Below, piece by piece: positions 27,735 to 40,000 of a stretch of DNA of 64,000 nucleotides. Location of the stretch: positions 52,795,836 through 52,859,835 of the forward strand of contig CM055095.1 in assembly GCA_029204225.1 (NCBI GenBank). The letters are read 5' to 3'. Each line of letters opens with the position of its first letter. The first letter of the stretch is position 1. The notes beneath the pieces are model-generated. The model had not been told where the DNA came from. It was given only the letters and a program-made list of their open reading frames with translations, and made no database searches. This stretch comes from Diphasiastrum complanatum. Its lineage: Eukaryota; Streptophyta; Lycopodiopsida; Lycopodiales; Lycopodiaceae. A program made the translations under genes and the position numbers.

Positions 27735-28914
27735 GCTACGTCAATTTTTCAGTTTACAGCATGATTTTTGGATGGTTAGCTTGCATTAGGCATCTTGTCG
27801 TGGCATGAATAGTGTTAGATCTACAGTTTAGGGTTAGTTTGGGATTGATTTTTCTTGATTTGAGTGGATTGGCTTGTTTGAAATCTAATCTGATTAATAA
27901 ATAGGGAAAGCTTTTCAGATCACCAATCTTAAATTCCATTTGAATCTGAGATATCAGAGAAAATAACAAAAATTGGTCAAATATGCCAGATTGGTCAAAA
28001 AGAGAGACCAAAAGCATCATCAGAGCTGATAACTTTTTACCCACTTTTTGGAAACCTTTGCTGAGTTGCAGACACCTTCCGTTTTGTTTACAGAACCTTT
28101 AGTTTGAAGGGCAAATATTAATTCCCAGCAGATTTCCAGAAACATTAGAAAAACCTTCAAAAAATACCAAAAAATCATCAAAACCCTAGAAATACAAAAA
28201 AAGAACCTGCGCCCGATTCACTATGCTTAGGTGTGATTCAGATCTATCTACTGCCAGGTCGGCGAAGAATAATACCAAAAATAAAAAGGTTTTCAGAGGA
28301 TCAGTTGTCATATAATCATATTTTTGCCAAAAAGTCACTTTTTTGCAAAAATACTAGTATCACTCTTGAACCTTTGCCGAGATTCCAGAACATTCTATTC
28401 ATAGTAAAATACTAATTTTGAACTTGACGAAGATCCTTCTTGATCAAATCATAGAAATTCTTGAATTTTACCCTCGCCAGACTACAAAAACTATAATATT
28501 TTGTGTCAGAAACCTTCATCCGATTTTTCATAGTTGTATCTGTGTCAGATCCTTCACCTGAGAGGTTGGCGAAGGTTATTTCCCTAGAAATTGCTAGAAA
28601 AGTGTTCAGAGAGTTTTTTCTCCAAAATAACATTGATGAACCTTCGCCGAGACAACCTTCGCCAGTCCTATTTTTAGTTTCTGATTTTTCAGATCAAGTC
28701 TCTGTCAAAATTTGGATCAATCTGATATAATTTGATTTGGATTCGGAGACATTTATCATTTTGAGAAGTATCGTTTGATCGAATTTCGAAAAAAAATTCA
28801 TCATATAGAATCAGATTCTTGAAAAGTGGAATAGATTTAGTAGATCTAATCTGAGAAAGTTTTTTGAAAAATCTAGATCCAATCTCATTATCTATTTTAT
28901 CTAAATTTGTGAAG
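27735..28914 (+). other. Leader of gypsy element 2 with recurring short motif
   Basis: Non-coding leader of about 1.2 kb between primer site and gag ATG. A motif of the type AACCTTYGCCGAG recurs near 28051, 28369 and 28641, with weaker copies near 28467, 28509 and 28550. A similar leader with AACCTTCGCAGAC copies precedes the gypsy gag at 56235. Confidence 0.5.
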
Positions 28915-30325
28915 ATGGCTGCCCCTGGAGGTACTCCACAGGAAGTCAATCCAATTATTGTTAGAAGAGCACCCCGATTGGATCTACCCAAATATAATGG
29001 ATTAACAGATCCAGTTAGATTTCTTCAGATCTATGCTGAATCCTGTGAAGTCTATGGTGAGATTTATCCTCAAGATAAACTTAAGCTGTTTCGTATGGCC
29101 TTAAGAGGCGCATCACCAGATTGGTACTATAATCAAGATGAAACTGAGCGTACAGATTGGGAGGTTGTTAAACGAGCCCTGATCACACGGTTCAAACCAT
29201 GGAAGTTTATGGAAGACCCTTTTCTACTTTTAAGTAAAATTAAAAAGCGGGAAATGGTTCGAGATTACATTGAACGGTTGAAACGTCTTAGATCTGAATG
29301 CAAACCTGAGCTGATTAACGAAAATGCCATGATTATATGGTTTTTGTCAGGTCTACCTAAACGGATCAAACGTGAGTTAAAACGCCATAATGAGTATGCA
29401 CTCTTGCAAAATGCTATGGACGATGCAATTCGGGAGGAGGATGAAGATTCAGATGAGGAGCCAAATATCAGTATGTTGCCTTATACAGCAGGGCATACTA
29501 CTATGACATCCACCACTATTGCATCAACGAATTCCAATGCTACTTTAGAAATGATGCTCAATGAGTTCGAGACACTTGGGAAGAACCAGCAGAAATAGAT
29601 GGAAAAGTTGCAGTTGCAATTTGATGAGAAGATCAAAGCATTGGAAAATTTCCACAAGGAAGCAAACAAGGAACCCTGAAAAGCTTGCAAAGACTTTTCC
29701 TACCAGGGAAAATGTTTGGTGTTCTATTTGTACAGGAAATCACACAGTGAACGAGTGTCCTCAATTGAAAAAATGAATGGACATCAGTGTTTACCATCTG
29801 TGTAATTCACCGGATCATGAGACTGCTTTTTGCAACTTCAACCCTCAGATAATTCAACAACGGTATGCCCAGATGGGATATCGAGAACCACAGTATGGAG
29901 GTAATCTAGTAGTAAGACCGCGACAATCTGCTCTTGGATACCCGAAACGTTTAGCTTTACCTGCCCCACCAAAGCACTCCACTCCTCCAGCCAATTTGAT
30001 GGAACCAGAACCTTACGAAAATGCTGAGCAATGGAACTATGGAAATCAAGCAGGTGGATCTTCAAAACAATATGCCATTTACGCTGCTGCTCAACAACAA
30101 GCCTCCAGAAATTGGACCAGAGCACCACTTGCATGTGGAGAAAATCACAGAGTTGCAGAATGCCCAAATAAAGAGAAATTTGCACCATTATGTCGTGACT
30201 GTGGTTACGGGCATTGCTATAAAGACTGTCCAGCAAGACCGAAACCACCACCAGCTACAACACCTATAAATTTGATAACAATCAAGCAAAGACCAGTAGC
30301 TCAGAATAAAAACAAAAAGAACTAG
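28915..30325 (+). pseudogene. gypsy gag (element 2)
   Basis: The ATG at 28915 opens a 228-codon frame with the retrotransposon gag domain: RRAPRLDLPKYNGLTDPVRF, the WEVVKRALITRFKP block and WFLSGLPKRIKRELKR. A TAG at 29596 and a frameshift near 29680 follow. Three Cys-rich blocks come next: CSICTGNHTVNECP, CNSPDHETAFC and CRDCGYGHCYKDCP. The last part is open from 29777 to 30325. It is close to the fragment at 56235-57405 (RRAPRMEIPKYD; WFLVGLPQSIRRELKR). Broken, so not functional as it stands. Confidence 0.85.
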
Positions 30326-30327
30326 TA

Positions 30328-33300
30328 ATGGATCCAGTACCTGCTGATTCTATACCATTGAACAATATACCAACAACATCAGAAATCTATCCAAATCTTA
30401 ATATAGAAAAACAAAGATACCAGGATATGAGACAGTGGATAAAACATCTGCAAGAAGAAGATGAGCTTGAGGCTGCTAAAGCAACAGCTGAAGTTCATTC
30501 TTCACCATTGCAGCCGCCAAGAAATTTACGTACGGATATGAATGATCAGTTACATCATCTTGAAGAACCCTTCAAGATGACTGAACCAGAAGCACCACAT
30601 ACACAACTACTCATAAACATTTTGTCTAGCAAGATCAATATTTCATTGGGAGAGTTTCTGAAGTTGGTGCCCAAAGCAAAAGAAGTCTTAGCCAAAAGTT
30701 AGCTCAAGAAGAACCAGAAGTCCATCAGGAGCCGCTTTTTTGTGCTGGATTTGAAGAATCTAACAAAGTACTCCATGGTGGAGCCGCTTGGGAAAGTGAA
30801 CAAAAGAATATCACTCTGCCGATATAGCATAGACAATTTCCTAAAGAAGCAGCCGTGATAGATGAAGGTTCAGGAGTTAACCTGATTTCTACAAAGCTAT
30901 GTGAAAAATGGGGCCTTACAAAGATTAACCCTGCTACTTTTGTTATTAAGCTAGCTGATCAAACGATAGTTCGTCCACGAGGAATGGTGGAAGATATACC
31001 TGTCAGAATTGCAGGAGTACAATTTATCATTCGTAGTGATGGACTTACCAAAAGCGCCAAATGTCTACCGAATTCTATTAGGATGTCCATGGTTATGAGT
31101 TGCGCAAGTAGTTCATAACTGGGGTACCGGAAAAATCACTTTTGAAAATCGTGAACGTGCAGATAAAATTGATTCTACAACTTGGACTATCAAACCAGTG
31201 GCTCAAAAAGAGGATGACAAATTGTCAACAACAGATCATACTTGTGATCGACCAGAGAAAAAATTGGGAGTTCATTATGATTCTCAAACGGATACTGTCA
31301 ATTGGAATGAAGCTCTTGCAACAATTGACTGTACAGTAGGATATATCTGTCAACAAGATAATCAATCAGATTTGAGCGAGATTTAGTTATTAGATCAAAC
31401 TTTGGATACACCAGTCACGTTTCCACTGAATGTGCTGAATGTAGCCTAGATATCAACTGAACCTATACCAGATCCGATTGAGGATGAACTCATTCTTGTG
31501 AGTCATGCCTTGACTTATGATGACAATGCAGAACTTACAGATGAGCAGATTCTAAATCATATGCATCTGACCAGATTTGGAGTGCGTAATGTTCCTGATG
31601 AACTCACAGTAAAACCGCCCAAAGCAATTATATTAAAGGAAGACAAGATCATAGGATTGATGATGAAGAAACAAGCTAAGCAACATTATAGTACGGTCCT
31701 GAAATGGGAAAATCCCCCTCGAAAGATTGATTCAGAGGAAGTGCCACCCTTATTGGATAAAGGCAAAGGAGAAGTCAAGGAGCGGAAGCTTATAGCTTCC
31801 TGGATGGATTTAGTAGTTACAACCAAGTTAAGATTGCACCTGTCGATCGCCATAAAACTGCTTTTGAATGGGGCACCTATGCTTACAAAGTAATGTCGTT
31901 TGGACTCTGTAATGCACCAAGTTCATTCCAAAGAGTAATGCAATTTGCTTTTAAAGATTATCCGCAGGAATTCCTTGAAATTTACTTGGACGACTTGGGA
32001 GTTCATAGTACACCTGGATCGATTGGAGAAAGTATTTGAAAGATGCTGCAAATATCAGATTTCTCTAAATCCGAAAAAATGTCAAATATGGGTTTCCCAC
32101 GGAGTTGTGCTTGGACATGTGATATCAAGACATGGTATTGCCACAGATAATTTTAAGATCAAAGTTATTGTGGAATTGCCACCGCCAGCAACAATTCATG
32201 GAGTTGACGTGTTTATGGGTCATGCAAACTACTATCGAATCTTTATTATCTTCTTTGCAGATTTAGCACGACCTATATACAAACTGACTATTGTTCCTAT
32301 TTGGATAGTAGAAGCATTAGAAGCCTTTGAAAAATTAAAAAAAAAAACATTAACATCAACCCCAATACTGTGTTCTCCAGATTGGACGATAGAGTTTCAT
32401 GTTCATATAGATGCCTCAAAATACGCCATTGGATCAGTTTTGACGCAGCCAGGTGACTATAAGAAAGATTATCCTATACGATTTGCAAGTAGATAGCTTA
32501 CAGATCCAGAAATGAATTATTCAACAACAGAACGTGAGGCATTAGCCATGATTTTCTCTGTTTGAAAATTTCGTCACTACCTCATGGAAACGCACTTTGC
32601 ATTTTATACGGATCATCAATAGTTACTTTACTTGGTAAACAAGACATGCAATACTGGACGTATTGCAAGATGGTTATTGTTATTGACTGAATTTGACTTT
32701 CGCATTGTGGTTCGAAAGGGCAAGCAACATTATCTAGCCGATCATGTTTCACGAATTGAATTCGCACCAGTTAATACTGAAGTGGATGATGAACTACCAG
32801 ATGTTGCATTGTTCTATGTTGAAGCAGTACCTTAGTGGGCAGCAGATATTGTTGAGTACCTGACCCTAGGACAACCGAATGACTCCCTGACAAAAGTACA
32901 GAAGAGACAATTGATTCATAAGGCTCAACCTTATCAATTAATTTTAGGACAATTGTATCGTCGTGGATCAGATAATAGTTTATGAAGGTGTGTTTTACCG
33001 CATGAAGTACCAGATTTAATCATGTTTTCACATGATGGCATGAGTGGAGGACACTTCTCTAGAGATATTACTGTTCGCAAACTTTTACAATCAGGTTGTT
33101 GGTGGCCTACGCTTCACAAGGACATTATTCAGACATGTGATGCTTGCCAGCGAGCACGACGACCTACTTGACAGAACTATGGACTCTTGCATCCAGTTTT
33201 ATCGCAAGCACCGTTTGAAAAATGGGGACTGGATTATGTTGGACCTATTCACCTTGCCGCGCAAGGATTTCAGGCCTGATACATTATCGTCGCAACTGAT

Positions 33301-33440
33301 TATATGACCAAGTGGGTTGAAGCCAAAGCTGTCAAAGTTGCTGATGCGAAATCTACGGCCAAGTTTCTATATGAAAATATTATAATCAGATTTGGATGTC
33401 CGATCGAGATTGTCAATGACCGGAAAAGCCAAAGTAATCA
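30328..33440 (+). pseudogene. gypsy pol (element 2): protease, RT, RNase H, partial integrase
   Basis: A 124-codon linker frame (30328-30702) precedes the protease, whose active-site block reads VIDEGSGVNLIS (D-E-G instead of D-[ST]-G) at 30855. The RT finger region is largely deleted near 31780. The palm remains in another frame: MSFGLCNAPSSF and the catalytic YLDDLG near 31985. RNase H reads HIDASKYAIGSVLTQPGDY and EREALAMIFSV (32405-32565) with internal stops. Integrase keeps a zinc-binding block near 33040-33140, WVEAKAVKVADAKSTAKF and RFGCPIEIVND near 33390-33420, where it ends. Confidence 0.85.
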
Positions 33441-33842
33441 CTTAGAAAGTATACTCATAGTATTAAGAATTCAATAGGAAAGTTAGGAGCCCAATGTCCG
33501 GTTCCTATGCAAAACGAATGGTTCTTGGGCGGTTTGCCTAAGAAAATGGATCGTTATTGTCGACAGGGATTGATGGCCTCTTTGGAAGATGTCATTGCCT
33601 CTGCCAAGAATTATGAAACTTCTCGAATTTCTTGTAAACGGAGGAATGAGAGAAAAAGTAGTCAAAAGCATAAATCGAAATGTACAGAAGAATCTGAATC
33701 GTCTACTGAGTCTGAATCGGAAGAGTCTTCATCAGAAGAAGAATCTTCTTATAGGAAATTCAACTCAGATAGGAAAAAAAGAATGGAGAAATCCGAAAAG
33801 ATGGATCCATTAAGGAAGAGTGTTGAGATATTAGCGAGGTAG
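33441..33842 (+). pseudogene. gypsy gag fragment (element 3, left part)
   Basis: The first part reads IGKLGAQCPVPMQNEWFLGG then KKMDRYCRQGLMASLEDVIA, followed by SAKNYETSR and a Ser/Glu-rich linker. This matches gag of element 1 (VDRYCRQGDM; SAENYETSK). It joins the integrase of element 2 at about 33440 and stops at 33842. The expected next domain, the zinc knuckles, is found at 42230-42360 beyond 8 kb of other elements. Confidence 0.75.
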
Positions 33843-33886
33843 CTTATACTGCAACTCTTACTAACCAAAAGAACATTATACCAATT

Positions 33887-33905
33887 TTGGTGTCGTTGCC
33901 GGGGA
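33887..33905 (+). other. Gypsy primer-binding site
   Basis: TTGGTGTCGTTGCCGGGGA is the best match in the window to the tRNA-Asp-type site. The sequence to its left (33843-33886) may be the end of a truncated LTR. Confidence 0.75.
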
Positions 33906-34705
33906 GCAATGCCAAATAGGATATTCTGTCATTGTTCTAATTTTTGTTTATATATTTCAGATTCACAGGTTACCGTTTCGGTTCTTCAAGTATTTTAGAA
34001 AAGGAAGAGTAAAATCTGAGTTTCGACTACCTTGAATTGTCATTCCATTTTAATATTTTGTTTTTGATTTCTTGTAGAGTTCTTAAAGTCATTTACAGTT
34101 TGTTAAATGTGTTTAGTTCTTGTTATGTACATACTGAAGATTCTTTGTTGTGTCAATAAGATTTTGGTTTTCCATAAGCAAGCTTCTATCTATGCTTTTC
34201 CAGAATCCGGTTTTTGTTTTTCTTTCTTTGTTTTGTTTTATCTTAGTTTTTTACAAGATCTTCAAGCTGAATAGAAGTTTGTGCTAAAATAATTTGCTGT
34301 CCAACAGGCTGAAGATTGCTGTTCTATAAAGATATATGTTGCTATGCTGATTTTCTAGTAAACTGAAGCTAATCCTATGGTGTTGTCTATGAAGTCAACA
34401 AGAGCTGATTTATCTATATTCCAAAAAGATGCCAGTTTCTTTGATGGATTTTTGGAAGATCTAGCTTGCTCATTAGTTCCAGTTGGCTGTCAATATTTTG
34501 TCATGTTGAATTTTTACAGTTATATTTTTCTTGTCCAAAGACTGTGTTGATTCCGGTTACTACCCAAATTGTGTTGAAGACTATACAACAATGTTGTAGC
34601 TTACCAGAGGCTACAGACTATGGAAAGTTAGATTTTATTCAAGCTTCGACAATGGTTCCTAATCTTTGGTGTTTGCAAGCCGCTGCACACTTGAGGGGGG
34701 AGACA
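33906..34705 (+). mobile_element. Short internal region of a non-autonomous gypsy-like element
   Basis: About 800 bp, T-rich and non-coding, between the primer site at 33887 and a polypurine tract (TTGAGGGGGGAGA, 34691-34703). Such a short interior without gag or pol indicates a non-autonomous derivative, or an element deleted between leader and 3' end. The frame at 34466-34735 shows no domain. Confidence 0.55.
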
Positions 34706-36362
34706 TGTGGTGACCCGGTTTTGGCAATTAGTTAATGTTTTAAGCTTTTAATTGCTAAATTCTAAGTCTGTTTGCTTACCGCAGTGCACAACAAACTCTT
34801 AAGAGATATTTAGTGCTTTGTTGTACTAAAATTGTTTTTGTGACACAATGGTTATTGTATTACAAACCAGCCTTCAGTTTCAAGGCCGTTTATTGAGGCA
34901 GCCTTTGTTCAAATTATAAGACAATTTATTATTAAGGCATGCTCATACTTCATTATGAGTATCTTAAGGTATTTACTTTTCAATTACATTCTCAAGTTGC
35001 CTTGTACTTTCAAAGGCCACACCTCAAGCAAAGAGTCATGCCATAGTTCGAATGACCAAATGCATTGAACTTTAAGCCTCTCTCTTCGAACTACATTCAA
35101 TGCATTTTTCTCTCTTCCAGCCCACCATCGTTCTTCTTCAAAGGGCTCTCTCCATCCCTCAGTGTAGCTCAATGCCCTCTTCAGCGATCCGTGGCACCCA
35201 TCGCATCTTCATTCTTCACGCAGGTCAGCAGGTGGTTTTCTTCCAGGGAAGCAACTGAGCAGACAGTTATGGCAGGTCTTCAACGCAATTCTACATGCCT
35301 TCAATCAGCACATCTAGTAGCGGCCACCTCTCCTCCTTCTACAGGCGGTTTTCACACAACCAGCAGTCAGTCCTCTGATGGAACCAGCGCTCTTCTAAAG
35401 TTCTGTATGGCAGTGCCAGCGCCTATCTTCTTGCACAATATTTTGGGCAGACCTCCAACGACAGTCTAGAAGGTAGTTTACAGCCAGCCAGCAGACAGTT
35501 TATCAGTGATTTCGAAGCATTTCTAGTGTATTTTTGCCAGTGTTGCTTCCCTCTATTCTTCCATGCAGCCATCGCTCATCAGTTTTGGCAGATAAGCCAA
35601 AGCACCCTATTTTCTAACTGCTTCACAGGCTGTGGCAGTCTTCTATTGGCTCTTGTACACCTTGAGAATATGTGGCAGCAATGTATTGGCTTATGGAAGT
35701 CCTGTTCCACATGGCAGATGGCCATTTGCTTTCTTTCTTTAGGCAGTTTGAAGTGCCTCTTCCTCTGGCATATTTTTCTCTTTGGCTATATCATGCCAGA
35801 TTTATGCCATTTGTAAAGCATTCAAACAATAGCATTCTGAGTTGCAGGAGATAGCCTAGTTGTGATGTTTTCAGAGAGCATTATGGCTTCTCTTATTTCT
35901 TTGTAAACTAGAATGGCAGTGTAGATGTTGTATTTCCCTGGGAATCCATATTGCATTGCAGATTTGTATTGAATGCGATGTTCTGACTATTCTTTAATCA
36001 ATACAGATTTCTATTATTCTGTCTCACACCATTTTTTCTATAGTATGAATGTTCAGTAATGTTTTCCATGGTGACTTGGCTTAGTTCTTGTGTTTCGGTT
36101 CTAAACATAATTTTATGTGACATATATAGAGACTTAGATCATTTTTCTAGTATTTGATTCTAACTCTCAGTGCCTACATTTGGAATTGACTTAATGGGAA
36201 ATCGAATTGACTTAATGGGAAATCAGTTTGTATGTTTTCTTTGATTGTTGAGGGTCTAAATGATAAGTGAGCACCATGCTAGATGGCGAGTCGCTGACCT
36301 CTACACTCTGATGCCATTCTTGTTGTTTCAAGGACAAATATTGTTGCCATGTATGATCTTAA
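34706..36362 (+). repeat. LTR following the polypurine tract; right edge uncertain
   Basis: Starts TGTGGTGACCCGGTTTTGGC immediately after the polypurine tract. The interior has CT-rich and unique-looking sequence, with frames at 35065-35469 and 35526-35854 that I cannot assign. A 21-bp direct repeat (GAATTGACTTAATGGGAAATC) lies at about 36183-36225. The LTR may end near 36050 or continue to the CTTAA at 36358 where the TR-GAG element inserted. Confidence 0.4.
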
Positions 36363-37009
36363 TGTGAAAAATACAGATCCTAAGTGGATCTAAACTCCAA
36401 GATCATTGGCTTGAATGCTTGCACTCCAAACTACATAAGCTAGGAATTGGCAACACATTCTATGCTACCTAGAATGCAAAGAACTTGATCAAAAAGCATT
36501 TATCACAAATGGAAACTTCCATAAACATCAAGTGCGGCCCAAAATAGCATTATACAGTCCATAATACATCAGCCTACCACTTTTGGAAAGCACCTAAGAT
36601 CATACACACAAAGCTTGAACTCAATCACTACACAATGCCAACAATGGAAGGAGAACCCAATAGAAAAATCTCTCATTAAGCAAATGAATACAATGGATCT
36701 GCTCCAACCTGTTTCTCCACGGCCTACTTGCTATATATAGCTGAGAGAGATGACTCTCTCTCCTCTCTCTAGACCCTCCTTACCTAAAATATGCCCTATA
36801 TAGGTAAAATTGGCATATATGTCCAAAATACATGAAAATGGACTCATTTCGAAGGTCTTGAAGTTTGACACTTCTTCATACTGAAAAAATACACTTACTA
36901 AAAATATCTAGACCTGTTTCACACGTGTGAAAAGTCAGATCCTAAACTATGTGCCATTTTTAGCAATTTTGGCCTAAAACTAGACAAGGAAATGTTGACA
37001 ATTTTCACA
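36363..37009 (-). repeat. 3' LTR of the TR-GAG element
   Basis: 647 bp, one visible difference from the other LTR. It contains a TATATATAGC box near 36731 and a GA/CT tract (GAGAGAGATGACTCTCTCTC) near 36745-36765, close to the position of the long GA arrays in related LTRs. Confidence 0.93.
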
Positions 37010-37019
37010 CTCCCTCTTC
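37010..37019 (-). other. Polypurine tract of the TR-GAG element
   Basis: The minus strand reads GAAGAGGGAG directly before the 3' LTR. The stop codon of the gag ORF (37023-37025) lies only a few bases upstream. Confidence 0.8.
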
Positions 37020-37022
37020 AAC

Positions 37023-40000
37023 TTAACTTGCTAGTTTTACAACACTACTTTGTTCCAACTTAAGAATGATCTCCATCATCAGAATAGATCTCTTCTCAAG
37101 GATCCTAATATGTACAAAATAGGACACAACATAATTGATATAGATAATAGTGTCCATATAGGATGCTTCACTATTTCTTACATCAATTTTACATAGAATC
37201 ATAAAAATGGTACATGTAAAAGAACATAGAATCTCAATTAATGAATTCCTCCATGTATCCATCTCTGGTTTCTCTGTAAAATAGCAGCAAACAAGTTGTA
37301 AATGAAAGTGATCAACAAGTGTTTGCATGCCTCCTCCACATTTCACTATACATATAGTGAATGCAACATGTATCTCCATGAATGAACTTCCATCACCACC
37401 TTGCCTTTGTAGATCTTCAATCCATGAAAGCCTTTGAGTGAATGAATGCCAAAAAGATGTGTTCCCTACTCCATTTGAATGACCAAAACCTGAACTTGAA
37501 ATACTTGAAGTACCTCCACAAGATTTGCACACAACGCTTGATCCTACAATGTCAACAAGTTGCCAATTTGCCAACACTAGAATACTAGATCTTGAACTTT
37601 GTTCAAAAGAAAACATATTGACCACTTCAATACCTTTCAAGATCTGAATGAATTCATGTACTTGATCATACAAACCAGCAATGATAACTATTCCATCTCC
37701 AAGATCCAAAGGATGCAAAACTATGGAACTAGTTTTATTGAAATTTGACAATTTCAACACATTGACATAACAATGTTCATACATGAGATTAGGCAAGTGA
37801 GGTAGAGTAAGAAGACACTTCCTTGCAGCTCCAAAGACCTTACTTGAACCTTCAAGAACCTGTAAAAACAGATCCAAAATGCCTTGACCATTTGTCTCTT
37901 CTTTGATGCTTTTCACTAGCTTCGAATTGCCACTTGTCTCTTGGTGTTGATGAAGCAATCCAAGATCAACCTCTTGATCTTCCAATAAGACATCAAAGAT
38001 CTTGCATATGTGAACATCTTCAGATCTGAAACTCTGAAGATACTCCCTCTCAAACACATGATTAAGATCCCACAAGATCTCATCAATGCTCAAATTTGAC
38101 CCTTCACTATAGTTAGTGAAAACAATGCCACCATCATAAACCAAAAGATAGATTCCAACATTTCCATTTAACATGAAGTAGAGTAGGTGAAGATGAGTAT
38201 CAAACCTAATCAAAACAGCCCTCTTGAGTTCATAACAAACCTCAATAAGCTCACCAATGATATCTCCCTTGCCTTGAAGAAGTTGCCACTTGAGTTGCTC
38301 CATGTAGTCTTCTTCAACCAACCTTTTGCCATCTTGACCATGAATGAACAATCCACCACAATCATAGAATGCTTTGAGTTGATGAAGAGATGTTAGATCC
38401 ATGCTTTGGATCTTCCCAAGAACCACTCTTCCATTGCCCTTTCCTTCACAAGACTCCCTCTTAATGCTAGCACCACAAAAGTTAGAAACCTCCCTCTTGA
38501 TAGTTGCACCATAAGAAGTAGAAGACTCTTGAATATTAGAAGCCAAGAAAAGAATCCTTAGTACCTTCAACATAAGAGTGATTGAAGTACTCTCTCTTTT
38601 CAAACATGAACTTCTACTCAATGATTTAGGTAATGAGTCATATGATAATGATTCTTCCTCACTATCGTTCATAAAAACATCATTCAAAGTACATCCTACT
38701 TTGAACATTTCACATACTTCTCTTCCTTTTGACTTGTGATCTCCCTCACCAAGTCTCATGATAGAAACCTTTGATCTACTCTTTTTATGAAGAAATGTGA
38801 CACCACTTGTTGCACAAATGACTTTATCACAAAAAGATGTAAAAGAACCATTTCCTTCAAGCATGCTCAAAGCACCATCATCTTTTCCCACATGATTACA
38901 TACATCAATATGAAAAGAATTAGAAGAACAACCATCTTCTTGCAAAGAATGACACTTAGCATCTCCATCTTTTTCCATATGAACAAACAAGTCATTAGCA
39001 ACAATCACTTCCAAAGAAGAATCTTCATCAACTCCATTGATGAAGTTAGCTCCTTCCTTACCTTTTCCATTTTTGCACTTGCCATCTAGCACCATTGAAG
39101 AACCAACAAGCCTTGGAAGTCCATGAGTAGAAGAGTACAAACATGATGCTAATTTAGCTCCACATGACTCCATATGACTAGTAGGTAACACTAGTGCATC
39201 TTCAAGATCCAATGGATCCAAAAAATTGACCATAGATTCACCAAAGCTTGCCAAGTTAGCACAACAATTATCATCTCCAAGAAGTACATTAGATCTCAAC
39301 CTAGATCTAGCATTTTGTTTCTTATGGCATTCATTTGCAAAATGTCCTTTTATCCCACAATAAAAGCACTTGAACTTTGACTTATTGTTCTTAGTAGAAG
39401 AGGAAGAGGAAGAGTGATCATCATGATCAAAGTTACCACCTTTGGACCATTTCCCTTTGCCTTTACCTTTGCCCTTGAATTTGCCTTTTGTGAAGAAAGC
39501 CTCTTCACCTCCACCTTGCAAGGATGCACCATCAAGCTTTGATTGCAACCTATGTTCTTCAGCCAATAAGATTTCTTGCAAGTCAACCACACTTGGCAAG
39601 ACTCTTTGAATGGCAAAACTTTGCACAAGGTTAGCATGTTCATTTAGCAAACCATTCAACATAACTTGGACTATTTCACCATCTTTTATGTTCTCATCAA
39701 TGCATGCTAAATCATCACTTAGGGACTTAACTCTCAAGATAAATGCATGAGCACTTTCACCCTCTCTTTGCCTACTAGAAAATATTTGTCTCCTTAGGGT
39801 CAATACCCTAGATGTGGACTTTGATTCAAAGAGCTTCTTTAAGGCATTCCATGCCTCACTTGCACTTTGACACTTTCCAACTTCCTTGAGAAGTTCATTT
39901 GTAACATTCATTTTAATGATATGAAGAGCCCTTTTGGCCTTCTTATCAAACCTTTGTTGCTCTTGAAGTGTGAGAGGTCTCTCTTCAATTTCTGCAACTA

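Larger units (their letters stand above)
26978..33440 (+). mobile_element. Ty3/gypsy retrotransposon 2, decayed, 3' LTR missing
   Basis: Order on the plus strand is 5' LTR (26978-27712), primer site (27716-27734), leader, gag, protease, RT, RNase H and integrase. Integrase is cut at about 33440, where the gag of another element starts. It was probably inserted into, or recombined with, element 1, whose integrase ends exactly at its LTR start. Confidence 0.85.

Noticed and set aside
38787-39089. 100-codon plus-strand frame inside the TR-GAG element
   Set aside because: It is antisense to the 1030-codon gag ORF and has no recognisable motif.
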